From CAWEFA01 sp963851385 (GTDB lineage Bacteria > Bacteroidota > Bacteroidia > Bacteroidales > DTGW01): DNA of 64,000 nt. Each line of letters starts with the position of its first letter. Within the stretch, counting starts at the first letter, position 1. Below the pieces are notes generated by a model that made no database searches, was not told the origin of the DNA, and saw only the letters and a program-made list of their open reading frames with translations. Location: positions 1 through 64,000 of the forward strand of contig CAWKPE010000011.1 in NCBI GenBank assembly GCA_963851385.1, read 5' to 3'. Shown piece after piece: positions 16,674 through 26,115 of the stretch. The translations under genes and the position numbers were made by a program.

Positions 16674-17246
16674 TTATATTTTCTTATATCTGAAACATTG
16701 AACCGTATGATCGTTCACAAGCCCTGCGGCCTGCATATACGCGTAACAAATGGTTGAACCTACGAATTTAAATCCACGTTTTTTCAATGCTTTGCTCATA
16801 GTGTCTGATTCTTTTGTTGAAGCAGGCATTTGTTTTATCGAGGTCCACTTATTTTTAATTGTTTTATTATCCACAAAACCCCAGATGTATTTGTCGAATG
16901 AGCCATATTCTTTAATAACCTCGATAAAGCTTTTTGCATTCTGAACAGTTGCTTCTATTTTCAATCGGTTTCTGATTATTCCGCTATTCAGTAAAAGTAA
17001 TTCAATCCTTTTCTTGTCATATTTTGCAATTTTCATGAAATCAAAATCGTCAAATGCATTCCTGAAATTTTTGCGTTTTTTAAGAATGGTTGACCAGCTG
17101 AGTCCTGCCTGAAAAGCATCGAGAACCAGGTACTCGAAGTGTTTTTGATCGTTATGTACCGGTGTGCCCCATTCGTTGTCGTGATAATCTAACATAAGTT
17201 GATCCGAGGTACCCCAGTTGCATCTATTTTGTTCGTTAGTGTCCAT
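16674..17246 (-). CDS. tag: DNA-3-methyladenine glycosylase I (Tag)
   Basis: Tag excises N3-methyladenine from DNA. The 190 residues have the N-terminal zinc Cys in NRCNWG, the segment DYHDNEWGTPVHND (about 24-37), the helix-hairpin-helix core FQAGLSWSTILKKR with the conserved Glu region near 50, and the C-terminal zinc His/Cys pair in NDHTVQCFR. The length matches the family. It is 37 nt upstream of the methylase on the same strand, so repair and R-M genes may share a transcript. Confidence 0.95.
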   Translation of the reverse strand: MDTNEQNRCNWGTSDQLMLDYHDNEWGTPVHNDQKHFEYLVLDAFQAGLSWSTILKKRKNFRNAFDDFDFMKIAKYDKKRIELLLLNSGIIRNRLKIEATVQNAKSFIEVIKEYGSFDKYIWGFVDNKTIKNKWTSIKQMPASTKESDTMSKALKKRGFKFVGSTICYAYMQAAGLVNDHTVQCFRYKKI

Positions 17247-17322
17247 ATCCTTTTTTTTTACAAAATAAAATAAAGTTTTCTTAACAGAGGATGTCTAAAA
17301 AAAATCATTTTCAAAAGATTTC

Positions 17323-17355
17323 AAATAAGAAAGAAATAAGAAAGAAATAAGAAAG
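17323..17355 (+). repeat. Three perfect tandem copies of an 11-bp unit
   Basis: AAATAAGAAAG occurs three times without a mismatch. It lies in a 412-bp gap (17247-17658) between tag and a small secreted protein gene. The rest of the gap is plain A+T-rich DNA in which I see no gene or hairpin of note. Confidence 0.9.
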
Positions 17356-17658
17356 GGAAATAGCACTAAATTTATAATTCAAACAAATTGATAAACAATA
17401 TCAATATTGGCTATTCATTATCTAACAAATTAAATAATTTTCATATTTGAGTACAAACACAAACTCCAAAAGAATCAAAATTCCTTTAAATTTTTGGTAC
17501 AAATAAAATATTTTGTTAGATAAATTCGTCAAAATATTGAAATATCTGAAACAATTATATATTAAGATTTCGTATACTGGATAAATCCTACCCTAAGATT
17601 TATTAATTCTAGAATTGACCTTCAGAATTTTGCCTTAGATTTTTAAATAATTCAAACC

Positions 17659-17877
17659 ATGATACAAAAAAAGTACATATTAATTATTTTAATTGGCATG
17701 TTTGCAGTTTCAATTGTTTTGCCGGTATCGGGTGCAATAAATTACAATTATCATTATAAACAAATCCAAAAGAAAATTTCTAAACAGAAGAAAAGCGGGA
17801 AAACTAAAACTTCAAATGGAAAATCGAAAAGTACACAAAGCAGTAAGAAGAAAAAAATAGTTTTCCCATTCGCTTAA
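17659..17877 (+). CDS. Small secreted or membrane-anchored Lys/Ser-rich protein
   Basis: 72 residues: a basic start (MIQKKY), one hydrophobic helix (ILIILIGMFAVSIVLPVSGA, residues 7-26) that looks like a signal peptide, then a strongly basic tail (KQIQKKISKQKKSGK, SSKKKKIVFPFA). No family recognised. Isolated between minus-strand genes with no partner. The clear signal sequence and a normal ATG support a real gene; low complexity argues for caution. Confidence 0.45.
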   Translation: MIQKKYILIILIGMFAVSIVLPVSGAINYNYHYKQIQKKISKQKKSGKTKTSNGKSKSTQSSKKKKIVFPFA

Positions 17878-18006
17878 ATAGAAATTAACTCTGGTAAAAT
17901 TTTGCAGTCAACTGTTGAACTAATATTGATAAGTTAATCCCAACTTTTATTATACAAATTGATTGATTCTGTGATATAATTTGGATTTTTCCTGGGTCCC
18001 ATCAAT

Positions 18007-20034
18007 CTAATTCTTTGTTTCATCATATCCAAGTCTTTTAGCAGCCAGAATATCTTGAGAAGCTCCAGCTTTATCGCCTAACTTAATTTTGATATTTGCA
18101 CGAAGAATATATGCTTCTAAATATTTTGAATCCAAAATTATTGCCTGGTCTAAATCTACTAAAGCTGCTTTCATGCTCTCATTTAAGCTAAGCAATTTTC
18201 CTCTGTTGTAATAAGCTTCTGCATATTCAGGATCAAGTTCAATAGCTTTGGAAAAATCATTATAACTCTCCTGAAGTTTTCCTAAACTAAAAAAAATTAT
18301 TCCCCTGTAATTATATGCTTCTTTATAAGAAGGATTATAATTAATAGCTTTGTTATAATCATCTAATGCCCCGGAATAGTCATTTTTTTCCGATTTAATA
18401 ATTGCTCTATTGAAATATGCTTTTTCATATCTTGGATCAATTTTAATAGCTTCTGAAAAATCGGAATAAGCCTCTTGGATATTTTGTAATGAATAATAGA
18501 CAATTCCCCTGCAGAAATAGAACTCTTCATTATCGGGCATAATTTTAATAGCCATGTTGTAATCATTTAAAGCATTTTCAAAATCGCCTTTAATTCTTTC
18601 AACATTACCTTTATTGAAATAGGCATCACCATAAGTGGGCAACAATTCAATTGCTTTACTATAGTCATCTAAAGCCCCTGAATAATCGCTATTGTCTTTT
18701 TTTATAACGCCTCTGTTGTTCCAGGCATAAGGATTATTATTATCATATTTTATCATTTCATCACAAAATGAAAAACTATTATTCCAAACTTTTATACGTT
18801 CATGAGTTGTAAAACCATACAGGACAAACGATATTCCCAATAAAATATAAACTAAAGAAAATTTGCGGGCTAAATTAAGTACAATTATACTTACAATAAG
18901 GAAAAAACCAATTGAAGAAATATATATATAACGTTCAGCCATTATTGCATTTCCAACTGGCAATAATTGAATAAGAAAAATAATGTTAACAACATAGAAC
19001 AATACTGCAAAGATGATTATTCTTGGCAGGCTTTTCCTAAATTTTATTATAATAAAAGCAATTAATACAACTAATGCAAAGCATAACCAATAACCGAATG
19101 CACCTTCCTTTGGATACATATAAAAGGCAGAAAGATTAACAGGTAGGAAAAGCTTATATAAATAACTCATAAAGCCATACCAGGCAAAAGCAAACTGATC
19201 ATAAAATGGAGGATGTTGCTGGAATTGTCCAATTTTGGATGATATATTTATTGTAATAATCCCAAAAATAAGTGAAAGAATAAAATAAGGAATTTTTTCT
19301 AATAAAACCCTTTTGGAAAATATCTCTCTTTTGTACAAATAATCTATTGCCACTACAGTCAATGATAACGATACGGCAACTCCTTTTGAAAATAGAGAAC
19401 AAATAAAAAGGAGAATTGATATTAAATAAAAATGAAATTTATTTTCATTAATATATTTGACGTAAAATATTAATGAGAGAAGGAAAAACAATGAGAACAT
19501 TAAATTTTTCCTTTCTGAAACCCATGCTACTGATTCAACGTTTAGCGGATGCAATGCAAAAAACAGAGCAGTTATTGCCGCAATTAAATAAGGCTTATAG
19601 TTTTCGTTTGTTTTCTTTATGTATAATTTGAGTATGAATAACACAATCCAAAATACCAATAAAGAGTTAATTATGTGCAGCAATAAATTTGTGCCGGTAT
19701 AAACCTGGGGATTTAAACCGCCTATTTGATAATCAATTGCAAATGAAATCATAGTTAACGGGATATATGACGATTGATAATAATTTGTAAAAAATGCTTC
19801 TAAATTTTTCAGATGCAGACCTTGAATTTGAGGATTTTGAGTAACATAAACATTATCGTCCCAATTCAATAATTCATTATTAAAAATGGGAGAATATACT
19901 ATTAAAGTAATTGTAACTATTCCTGCCAAAATAAACCAGGTGTAATATTTTTTTTTTGCATTTTGGTCATCAGAAAAACCCTTGTTTGAAGTTAACATGT
20001 CTTTTTTCACAATTTCTTTTTTATAAGAAGTCAT
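18007..20034 (-). CDS. Polytopic GT-C-like membrane protein with C-terminal TPR repeats (TMTC-like)
   Basis: About 675 residues. The N-terminal 420 contain roughly 10-11 membrane helices with the family signature NWDDNVYVTQNP, a first loop that holds acidic residues, and SAFYMYPKEG. The C-terminal 240 residues hold seven TPR units of 34 residues (NNRGVIKKDNSDYSGALDDY, YFNRAIIKSEKNDYSGALDDY and so on), which should lie outside the membrane. Eukaryotic TMTC proteins with this build are protein O-mannosyltransferases; bacterial ones are unproven. I use the ATG at 20034, not a TTG four codons earlier. TATATTTG at 20098-20091 may be its -7 box. It is followed downstream by no gene on its strand. 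Confidence 0.8.
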   Translation of the reverse strand: MTSYKKEIVKKDMLTSNKGFSDDQNAKKKYYTWFILAGIVTITLIVYSPIFNNELLNWDDNVYVTQNPQIQGLHLKNLEAFFTNYYQSSYIPLTMISFAIDYQIGGLNPQVYTGTNLLLHIINSLLVFWIVLFILKLYIKKTNENYKPYLIAAITALFFALHPLNVESVAWVSERKNLMFSLFFLLSLIFYVKYINENKFHFYLISILLFICSLFSKGVAVSLSLTVVAIDYLYKREIFSKRVLLEKIPYFILSLIFGIITINISSKIGQFQQHPPFYDQFAFAWYGFMSYLYKLFLPVNLSAFYMYPKEGAFGYWLCFALVVLIAFIIIKFRKSLPRIIIFAVLFYVVNIIFLIQLLPVGNAIMAERYIYISSIGFFLIVSIIVLNLARKFSLVYILLGISFVLYGFTTHERIKVWNNSFSFCDEMIKYDNNNPYAWNNRGVIKKDNSDYSGALDDYSKAIELLPTYGDAYFNKGNVERIKGDFENALNDYNMAIKIMPDNEEFYFCRGIVYYSLQNIQEAYSDFSEAIKIDPRYEKAYFNRAIIKSEKNDYSGALDDYNKAINYNPSYKEAYNYRGIIFFSLGKLQESYNDFSKAIELDPEYAEAYYNRGKLLSLNESMKAALVDLDQAIILDSKYLEAYILRANIKIKLGDKAGASQDILAAKRLGYDETKN

Positions 20035-20190
20035 ATACCATGACAATTATTAAATAAGTTAACCAGGCTAATATGTACATTTAAAAATGTCAAATATAAA
20101 GACTTTTTTATACTAATATACTAACGATTTATATTACAATAAAAATGAATTTTCCCTGGTGAAAATGAATATTAATCCTCAGATAAAAGA

Positions 20191-22155
20191 TCATTTTCTT
20201 GGCAACCAGACTTTCATAGTTCCTGCTCCACGGTTTGACCAGCTATAATAAGGAATGGCCGTTAGCCTTAATATCACTTTTCCATTAGTTTCCGGAACAT
20301 CTCCGGTAATGATATTAATTTTATCGAGCAAATATTTATATTTTTCTATTTTTAATTTGGCACTATCGGGCAAAACTGTTTTGTCTAATTGATTGTTGTT
20401 ATCTATCCTTTCAACACAATAAACAATTGGACCATATTCCAGAGCGGCCTTGCCTTGATCGTCCTTAACTCTTTCATCAGCTTTAACGTGCCTTATTTCC
20501 ATAGGTATGCTAATTTCAACCTCGTCTCCTGTTCTCCACTTTCTAGTAAGCTTTGCATAACCCAGTGTACTTTTATATTTTACTAACTTGCCATTTATTT
20601 TAATATTGACACTGTTGTTAGTATAACTTATATATGTATACAAATTTCCAGGAATAGTCTGATTCCTGGCCCAACCTGGTATTCTCAGTTTCAAAGTAAA
20701 TAGGGTAGCTCGTTCAGGATTGATTTTAATATTGATTTTGCCCTGCCAGGGATATTGAGTCACTTGCTCGATTTCAATAAGATTATTATCCAAATTTATT
20801 TTTGATTTATTCGATGCATAAAGATTTACATAAATTGTATCTTTTTGCTTAGCATAAATCAGGCCCGGTAACGAAGGGATAAAACGAATCAGATTAGTCG
20901 GACAGCATGAGCAGTCAAACCAGGACTGACGCGTACATTTACCCTGATTGAACTGGAATTTGCCATCAGCTTCAAGAGGATTTACATAAAAAAAGTTTTT
21001 ACCATCCAGCGATATTCCTGATAATAGTCCATTATATAAGGTACGCTCAATAATATCGAAATATTTAGAATTGCCGGTAAGCATAAATAAACGGTTGTTC
21101 CAGTACACATCACCTATTGATGCGCAGGTTTCACTGTATGAGGTCAAATTAGGCAATTCGTAATTTTTTCCGAGCGATTCACCTTCGTGTTTTGCTCCAA
21201 TGCCACCATGTAGGTAAATCTTGCTATCTACCATATTAGTCCATATTTTATTTACTGCGTCCAGGTAATTGTGGTCATCATAAATAGCAGCGATATCGGT
21301 CATTCCGGCGTACATATATACTGCGCGTACTGCATGACCCACGATTTCAGTTTGCTGGGTAACAGGTTTATGATCCTGGTTATATTCGCCATATAATTTA
21401 TGTGTGGTTGAGTCTCCTCTAATGTCCAGGAAATATTTAGCAAGTTTTAAATAGTTTTCATTTTTAGTAACGCGATATAATTTTATCAGTCCGGTTTCGA
21501 CAATCTGATGACCTGGAGGTAAAGTAAGTTTTCCCGGGCCGAAACTATTTACTAATAAATCGGCATTTTTAATTGCAATATCGAGGAAATTGCGTTTTCC
21601 GGTGGCTATATAATGAGCTACTGCTGCTTCAAACATATGGCCACTGTTGTAAAGTTCATGGCTGCTCGACTCGCCTGTCCAGCGTTTTCCTGTTTTATTT
21701 ACCCAGGGTGCAGGAGGATTATTCGGATCAATTGTAAACCATGTTGTAATATACCCGTCAGGCTCCTGACCGGTTTTGATAATTGCAATGACAGTATCCA
21801 GGTAGGTTTCGAGTTTCTTATTTGGTGAACTAATTAGTGAATAAGATGCACCCTCAATAATCTTGTATAAATCCGAGTCGTCAAATGGCATTTTGCCCCG
21901 GACTTTCCCTTTCTTTTTACCTCCGGCAATCAGGAAACTTTCCATGCGGCCTTCATTTTGGCACTTTTCGAATGCAAATGCAATAGTAACATCTTGTATC
22001 ATTTTTATTTTAGGCAACCAAAAACTATCGGTTAGTTGTACTTTATTTATTTCTACCATGGAAATGGGATAATCTTTATACTTTTGGCTACAATTATAAA
22101 TTAACGGAAACACTAGAATTATAAAGACAAACTTTAAGAAGGTTTGGATTTTCAT
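20191..22155 (-). CDS. GH127-family beta-L-arabinofuranosidase-like lipoprotein
   Basis: About 654 residues from the ATG at 22155 (a TTG nine codons earlier is less likely). The leader KFVFIILVFPLIYNC ends in a Cys at residue 22, so it is probably a lipoprotein. The (alpha/alpha)6 catalytic region contains the metal/cysteine set of GH127: SETCASIGDVYWNNRL (Glu and Cys) and DCSCCPTN (nucleophile Cys next to a second Cys), as in Bifidobacterium HypBA1. The C-terminal part is beta-rich. No SusC/SusD or other glycosidase is adjacent, so it is not part of a visible polysaccharide-utilisation locus. TAAATTTG at 22200-22193 may be a -7 promoter box. Confidence 0.9.
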   Translation of the reverse strand: MKIQTFLKFVFIILVFPLIYNCSQKYKDYPISMVEINKVQLTDSFWLPKIKMIQDVTIAFAFEKCQNEGRMESFLIAGGKKKGKVRGKMPFDDSDLYKIIEGASYSLISSPNKKLETYLDTVIAIIKTGQEPDGYITTWFTIDPNNPPAPWVNKTGKRWTGESSSHELYNSGHMFEAAVAHYIATGKRNFLDIAIKNADLLVNSFGPGKLTLPPGHQIVETGLIKLYRVTKNENYLKLAKYFLDIRGDSTTHKLYGEYNQDHKPVTQQTEIVGHAVRAVYMYAGMTDIAAIYDDHNYLDAVNKIWTNMVDSKIYLHGGIGAKHEGESLGKNYELPNLTSYSETCASIGDVYWNNRLFMLTGNSKYFDIIERTLYNGLLSGISLDGKNFFYVNPLEADGKFQFNQGKCTRQSWFDCSCCPTNLIRFIPSLPGLIYAKQKDTIYVNLYASNKSKINLDNNLIEIEQVTQYPWQGKINIKINPERATLFTLKLRIPGWARNQTIPGNLYTYISYTNNSVNIKINGKLVKYKSTLGYAKLTRKWRTGDEVEISIPMEIRHVKADERVKDDQGKAALEYGPIVYCVERIDNNNQLDKTVLPDSAKLKIEKYKYLLDKINIITGDVPETNGKVILRLTAIPYYSWSNRGAGTMKVWLPRK

Positions 22156-22281
22156 GACGATGTATGTATGGTCAATATTCAAAAGCTAATATCAAATTTA
22201 AACTTAGTTAAATGGTAAAATCTTAAATTATTTTATTAAAATTCTAAATCGTAATATTCAAAACGAACTGAGAAGTTTTTG

Positions 22282-22320
22282 CAAAATGAGATTTTCTAAA
22301 GTTATTCAAAATTCATTTTG
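22282..22320 (-). terminator. Possible hairpin terminator after ppx/gppA
   Basis: CAAAATGAGATTTT pairs with AAAATTCATTTTG-type sequence around a short A+T-rich loop, 10 nt beyond the stop of the phosphatase gene. The T-run is weak, so this is tentative. Confidence 0.35.
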
Positions 22321-22329
22321 AATGTAATT

Positions 22330-23256
22330 TTAAATATTCAATGTTTCCAATGCTGCTCCTTCCTTCATTGAATGAGGAGAAATCAAAACTTTAGTAATTT
22401 TCAGGCTATCCAGTATAAATTTTACAAATATTGAAGCAGGCACAATCATTTCCACTCGATAAGGTTCGAGCCCTTTCATTTTCATCCTGTCAAAAGTTGT
22501 TGATTGCAGTAATAAATTATGAAGCCAATAATAGTCGTTGAGATTAATTACCTTACTATGGTCATTATATTCTGGACGATAAGAGGCACTTCTCTGATAA
22601 TTAATTATGTTGAAAAAAGATTCAAATGCGCCTTCAGCGCCTATCAAAAAATCTATTGAAACTTTTTCAGAAGCTTGAAATAACGGTTTCAATTCCTTTT
22701 TAAAATATTCTGTCATTGCATCAATTTCATAAGGTTGAATTGGATCTGAGGGATGAAACTTTTCATTAAGTCTTGTCATACCCAGCTTAAAACTTCGTTT
22801 CCAGATTATTTCTTTTTTATTGGCTAATATAAATTCATTACTTCCACCTCCAATATCAAGGATTAGGAAGTTGCCGGAAATATTTTCCAAAGTTTGCAAA
22901 ACGCCTAAATAAATCAACTCAGCTTCACGATTTCCAGACACTATTTCAACGGATATTCCAAGCCTCTCTTTTACTATATTGATAAACTCGCATGAGTTCT
23001 CCGATGTTCGTAAGGCAGATGTTCCAAGTGCAATTACTTTCTCAGCCTGGAAATTACAAATAGCTTGATTATGCGCGGTAAGTGCTGTAAGACCTCGTTC
23101 AATAGCATCTGGCAGGATTACATTTTTACCAATACCGCCCCGCCCCAATTTTACGGATATTTTTTCGTTATATATTGTTTTTATTTTATGTCCTTCAGCT
23201 TCCGCTATCAGTAAATTAAAGGTATTTGTGCCTAAATCTATTACCGCCACCCTCAT
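22330..23256 (-). CDS. Ppx/GppA-family phosphatase
   Basis: 308 residues of the ASKHA fold that hydrolyses polyphosphate ends or pppGpp. The phosphate-1 motif is IDLGTNTFNLLIAEAEG (residues 5-21), the catalytic Glu region is GNREAELIYLGVL near 112, and the phosphate-2 motif is LILDIGGGSNEFI near 133. It is the short form with only the two N-terminal domains, as usual in Bacteroidota. It starts 10 nt after the Nramp gene, so the two are likely one operon; a link through metal (Mn2+/Mg2+) supply is only a guess. Confidence 0.92.
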   Translation of the reverse strand: MRVAVIDLGTNTFNLLIAEAEGHKIKTIYNEKISVKLGRGGIGKNVILPDAIERGLTALTAHNQAICNFQAEKVIALGTSALRTSENSCEFINIVKERLGISVEIVSGNREAELIYLGVLQTLENISGNFLILDIGGGSNEFILANKKEIIWKRSFKLGMTRLNEKFHPSDPIQPYEIDAMTEYFKKELKPLFQASEKVSIDFLIGAEGAFESFFNIINYQRSASYRPEYNDHSKVINLNDYYWLHNLLLQSTTFDRMKMKGLEPYRVEMIVPASIFVKFILDSLKITKVLISPHSMKEGAALETLNI

Positions 23257-23266
23257 AATTCTTAAT

Positions 23267-24529
23267 TTAAAATAAACTTATAAGCAATCTGATATTCAAA
23301 TAACATACAACTATTCCTATTAATATTAATAGTGCCATTGTCCTTTTTGTATTGGCATATTGTCTCATTACTTTTTTTGAAGAAGTCAAATAAATTTGCA
23401 GAAAAATAGTAAAAGGCAATTGCATGCTAAGAATCATTTGAGAAATTATAAGTCCTCTAAATGGATTTGAAATAAAGAAAATGATAATTAAAGCAAGAAA
23501 TAATGATATATACACACCCAGACGACTATGGATATCTTTCAAATCCATAGGTTCGCCATAGAAGCCGGCAAAAATTGAACCTCCTGCCATTCCTGAAGTA
23601 ATACTTGATGAAATACCTGCTAATAAAAGAGCTAATGCAAAAATAATAGCAGAAGAATTACCTAATAATGGAACCAACATCTCCTTAGCCTGACCAAGTT
23701 CGTCCACTTGTAAATGGTGCTTAAAAAAAGTAGAGGCAGCCATTATTATCATAGCACTATTGATTGCCCATCCAACTATCATTGAAAAAAGAGTATCAGT
23801 AAATTCAAATTTCAACTGTTTTTCTCTTATAGCTGTATCTTTTAAATTCCATTGTCGGCTTTGGATTATTTCAGAATGAAGAAAAAGATTATGCGGCATA
23901 ACTACAGCTCCTAGAACACTCATAATAATAATCATTGAATTTGGAGGGATTACAGGATTAATGCATCCTATTAATGCTTTTCCCCAGTCGACATGGGCAA
24001 TAACCAGTTCGTAAATAAACGATAGCCCGATTATTGAAACAAAACCTATGATCCATTTTTCAAGTCTGCGATAAGTATTAGTTAGTAAAAGGAACAATAC
24101 AAGAGCAGTAACCATTATAGCTCCAATTTTTATAGGTATCTTAAAAAGCATATACAAAGCAAGCGCTCCGCCAAGAATTTCAGCTAAAGAAGTGGATATT
24201 GATGCAAGCATGGCAGAAATTAGGATAGGTTTTCCAAAAACCGGTCTGACAAATTTTTCTGATGCCTCGCTGAGACATAAACCGGTAGCAATTCCCAAAT
24301 GTGCAACATTATGCTGAAGAATGATAAGCATTATTGTGGATAATGTAATCATCCATAACAATGTATAACCAAATGAGGAACCCGCTGCCAGATTTGATGC
24401 CCAATTACCCGGATCGATAAAACCAACTGTAACCAATAATCCTGGTCCAATATATTTAATTACCTCAAGCCCGCTAAATACAGGTTTGTGATCCTTACTT
24501 TTTAAATCTCTTAAAAACTTGAATGTCAT
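23267..24529 (-). CDS. Nramp-family divalent metal transporter
   Basis: 420 residues with about 11 membrane helices. The TM1 metal-site motif is FIDPGNWASNLAAGSSFGYT (about 37-56) and the TM6 motif AVVMPHNLFLHSE (about 209-221). DPGN plus MPHN is the signature of H+-coupled Mn2+/Fe2+ importers (MntH/Nramp). It is first in a two-gene unit with ppx/gppA. CAAAATTA at 24564-24571 (minus-strand TAATTTTG) may be its -7 box. No MntR or DtxR operator is evident. Confidence 0.93.
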   Translation of the reverse strand: MTFKFLRDLKSKDHKPVFSGLEVIKYIGPGLLVTVGFIDPGNWASNLAAGSSFGYTLLWMITLSTIMLIILQHNVAHLGIATGLCLSEASEKFVRPVFGKPILISAMLASISTSLAEILGGALALYMLFKIPIKIGAIMVTALVLFLLLTNTYRRLEKWIIGFVSIIGLSFIYELVIAHVDWGKALIGCINPVIPPNSMIIIMSVLGAVVMPHNLFLHSEIIQSRQWNLKDTAIREKQLKFEFTDTLFSMIVGWAINSAMIIMAASTFFKHHLQVDELGQAKEMLVPLLGNSSAIIFALALLLAGISSSITSGMAGGSIFAGFYGEPMDLKDIHSRLGVYISLFLALIIIFFISNPFRGLIISQMILSMQLPFTIFLQIYLTSSKKVMRQYANTKRTMALLILIGIVVCYLNIRLLISLF

Positions 24530-24722
24530 AAAAATTGCTGTAATCTATAAAAAAACTAAAAATCAAAATTACTGTTTTAAATATAAAAGACTAAACACAG
24601 GGGCATTGAACAATAATGTACATAATTTCAATTTATTTTTCAAATGTTTCTATTAATAATTATTTTGACGTCTGTTATCCTTCAAAATCCTTAACTTAAC
24701 TACATTAAAACAAAACCTCAGG

Positions 24723-25559
24723 TTATATCAAGTCATTAATACTAAAAAATTCATTCGGAACAATTTTATTTTTTACTAAGTTAAGATTACAACATTCATT
24801 ATAGTAATCATGTTGAAAAAATAGCACAAATTTTTTTTCTTCACATTCTTTTAAAAATACATTTCGCTCATGCAAACTTATTCCCGGATCAACATCATAA
24901 CTCATTGTACTTTCTAAAAATAAATGCGCGGCAGAAGGTATGAAATCACCTATAAATACTATAGATTGTTTTTCCAAATGTACAATTGGGATTATAAGGC
25001 CTTTCGTGTGTCCATTAAAAATTCTGAGTTCGAGCCAAGGTAAGATATAATAATTATTATCAATAAATTTTAAGTTTGAATGCTTAGTAAAGGCAGAAAT
25101 AATATCTGATTGAAATGAATCCTGTTCAAATGCAGATGGATTATTAGCTGTGACTAATTGTTGCTTGCTTAATATATAAGTTGCATTTGGAAACGATGGT
25201 TCAATTCTTTTATTACTAATGATTTTAAAACTTCCCCCGCAATGATCCAAATGCATATGGGTATGTAATACATAATTTACCTGGTTACACCGAATATTAT
25301 TTTCTTCAATTATTTCAGACGCACTTTTAAAATTATTAATGAAATATTCTTTTAAAATTTGCCGGTCGAAATTGTTAAATCCGGTATCTATCAGGATAAG
25401 GTTTTTACCATCATCAACTAAAAGCGATCGCAAAGCCCAGTTGCAAAGTCCGGTTTCTTCTGAAGGGTATAATTTATTCCAAAAATTTTTTGAAGTTTTT
25501 CCAAACATCTTTTGTCCATCAACTTTGAAAGGAGAAAATAAAATAGATTTTAATATCAT
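24723..25559 (-). CDS. MBL-fold metal-dependent hydrolase
   Basis: About 278 residues from the ATG at 25559 (a TTG 18 codons earlier gives a poor N-terminus). The zinc motif is THMHLDHCGG, with an upstream strand LILIDTGF, the IVFIGDFIPSAAHL segment carrying the third metal ligand, and a final His in LFFQHDYYNE. The arrangement resembles quorum-quenching lactonase-like MBL proteins, but the substrate is unknown. Single gene, divergent from the HAD gene at 25689. Confidence 0.88.
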   Translation of the reverse strand: MILKSILFSPFKVDGQKMFGKTSKNFWNKLYPSEETGLCNWALRSLLVDDGKNLILIDTGFNNFDRQILKEYFINNFKSASEIIEENNIRCNQVNYVLHTHMHLDHCGGSFKIISNKRIEPSFPNATYILSKQQLVTANNPSAFEQDSFQSDIISAFTKHSNLKFIDNNYYILPWLELRIFNGHTKGLIIPIVHLEKQSIVFIGDFIPSAAHLFLESTMSYDVDPGISLHERNVFLKECEEKKFVLFFQHDYYNECCNLNLVKNKIVPNEFFSINDLI

Positions 25560-25688
25560 TTTGAATAATTGCTTTTGACGGGTAACAAGTTTTCTAATAC
25601 TTTTGCAAAGCAATCGTAAAAATAAGATTTTATTCTGTTTGGATTAGTAGTAATTTAGTATTTTCGAGAGTCAGGAAAATAAAGATAT

Positions 25689-26105
25689 ATGAAAATAGCG
25701 GTTGACTTTGACGGTACAATTGTCGAACATGCTTACCCTGCAATAGGCAGGGAAAAAATGTTTGCTTTTCAAACATTAAAAGAATTACAGAAACATGGTT
25801 GTTTGTTAATCCTTTGGACATACAGAACAGGAAAAGAATTGGATGAGGCTGTTGAATTTTGTCGGATAAACGGGATAGAATTTTATGCAGTTAATAAAAA
25901 CTATCCGGAAGAAATAATGGATGAGAATGTGAGCCGAAAAATTAATGCTGATATTTTTATTGATGACAGGAATTTAGGTGGATTTCCTGGTTGGAGTGAG
26001 GCATGGCAAATAATTGACCCTGATAATTACAATAAGAACCTAATATCTGTGGAAAAACCAAAAACATTTTTTTCAAAATTAATGTCAATTTTAAAACCCA
26101 AATAA
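25689..26105 (+). CDS. Small HAD-superfamily hydrolase (BT0820-like)
   Basis: 138 residues. The DxD nucleophile motif VDFDGTIVEHAYP (residues 5-17), motif II-like LILWTYRTGKELDEAV (about 40-55) and the acidic DIFIDDRNLGG (motif IV, about 96-106) define a minimal HAD phosphatase without a cap. It resembles small Bacteroides HAD proteins of unknown substrate. It is 10 nt upstream of the glutamine cyclotransferase gene and likely shares its transcript. Confidence 0.85.
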   Translation: MKIAVDFDGTIVEHAYPAIGREKMFAFQTLKELQKHGCLLILWTYRTGKELDEAVEFCRINGIEFYAVNKNYPEEIMDENVSRKINADIFIDDRNLGGFPGWSEAWQIIDPDNYNKNLISVEKPKTFFSKLMSILKPK

Positions 26106-26115
26106 CTTAATTTTT

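Noticed and set aside
17323..17355. CRISPR-like array
   Set aside because: Direct abutting 11-bp units without spacers; no cas genes in the window.
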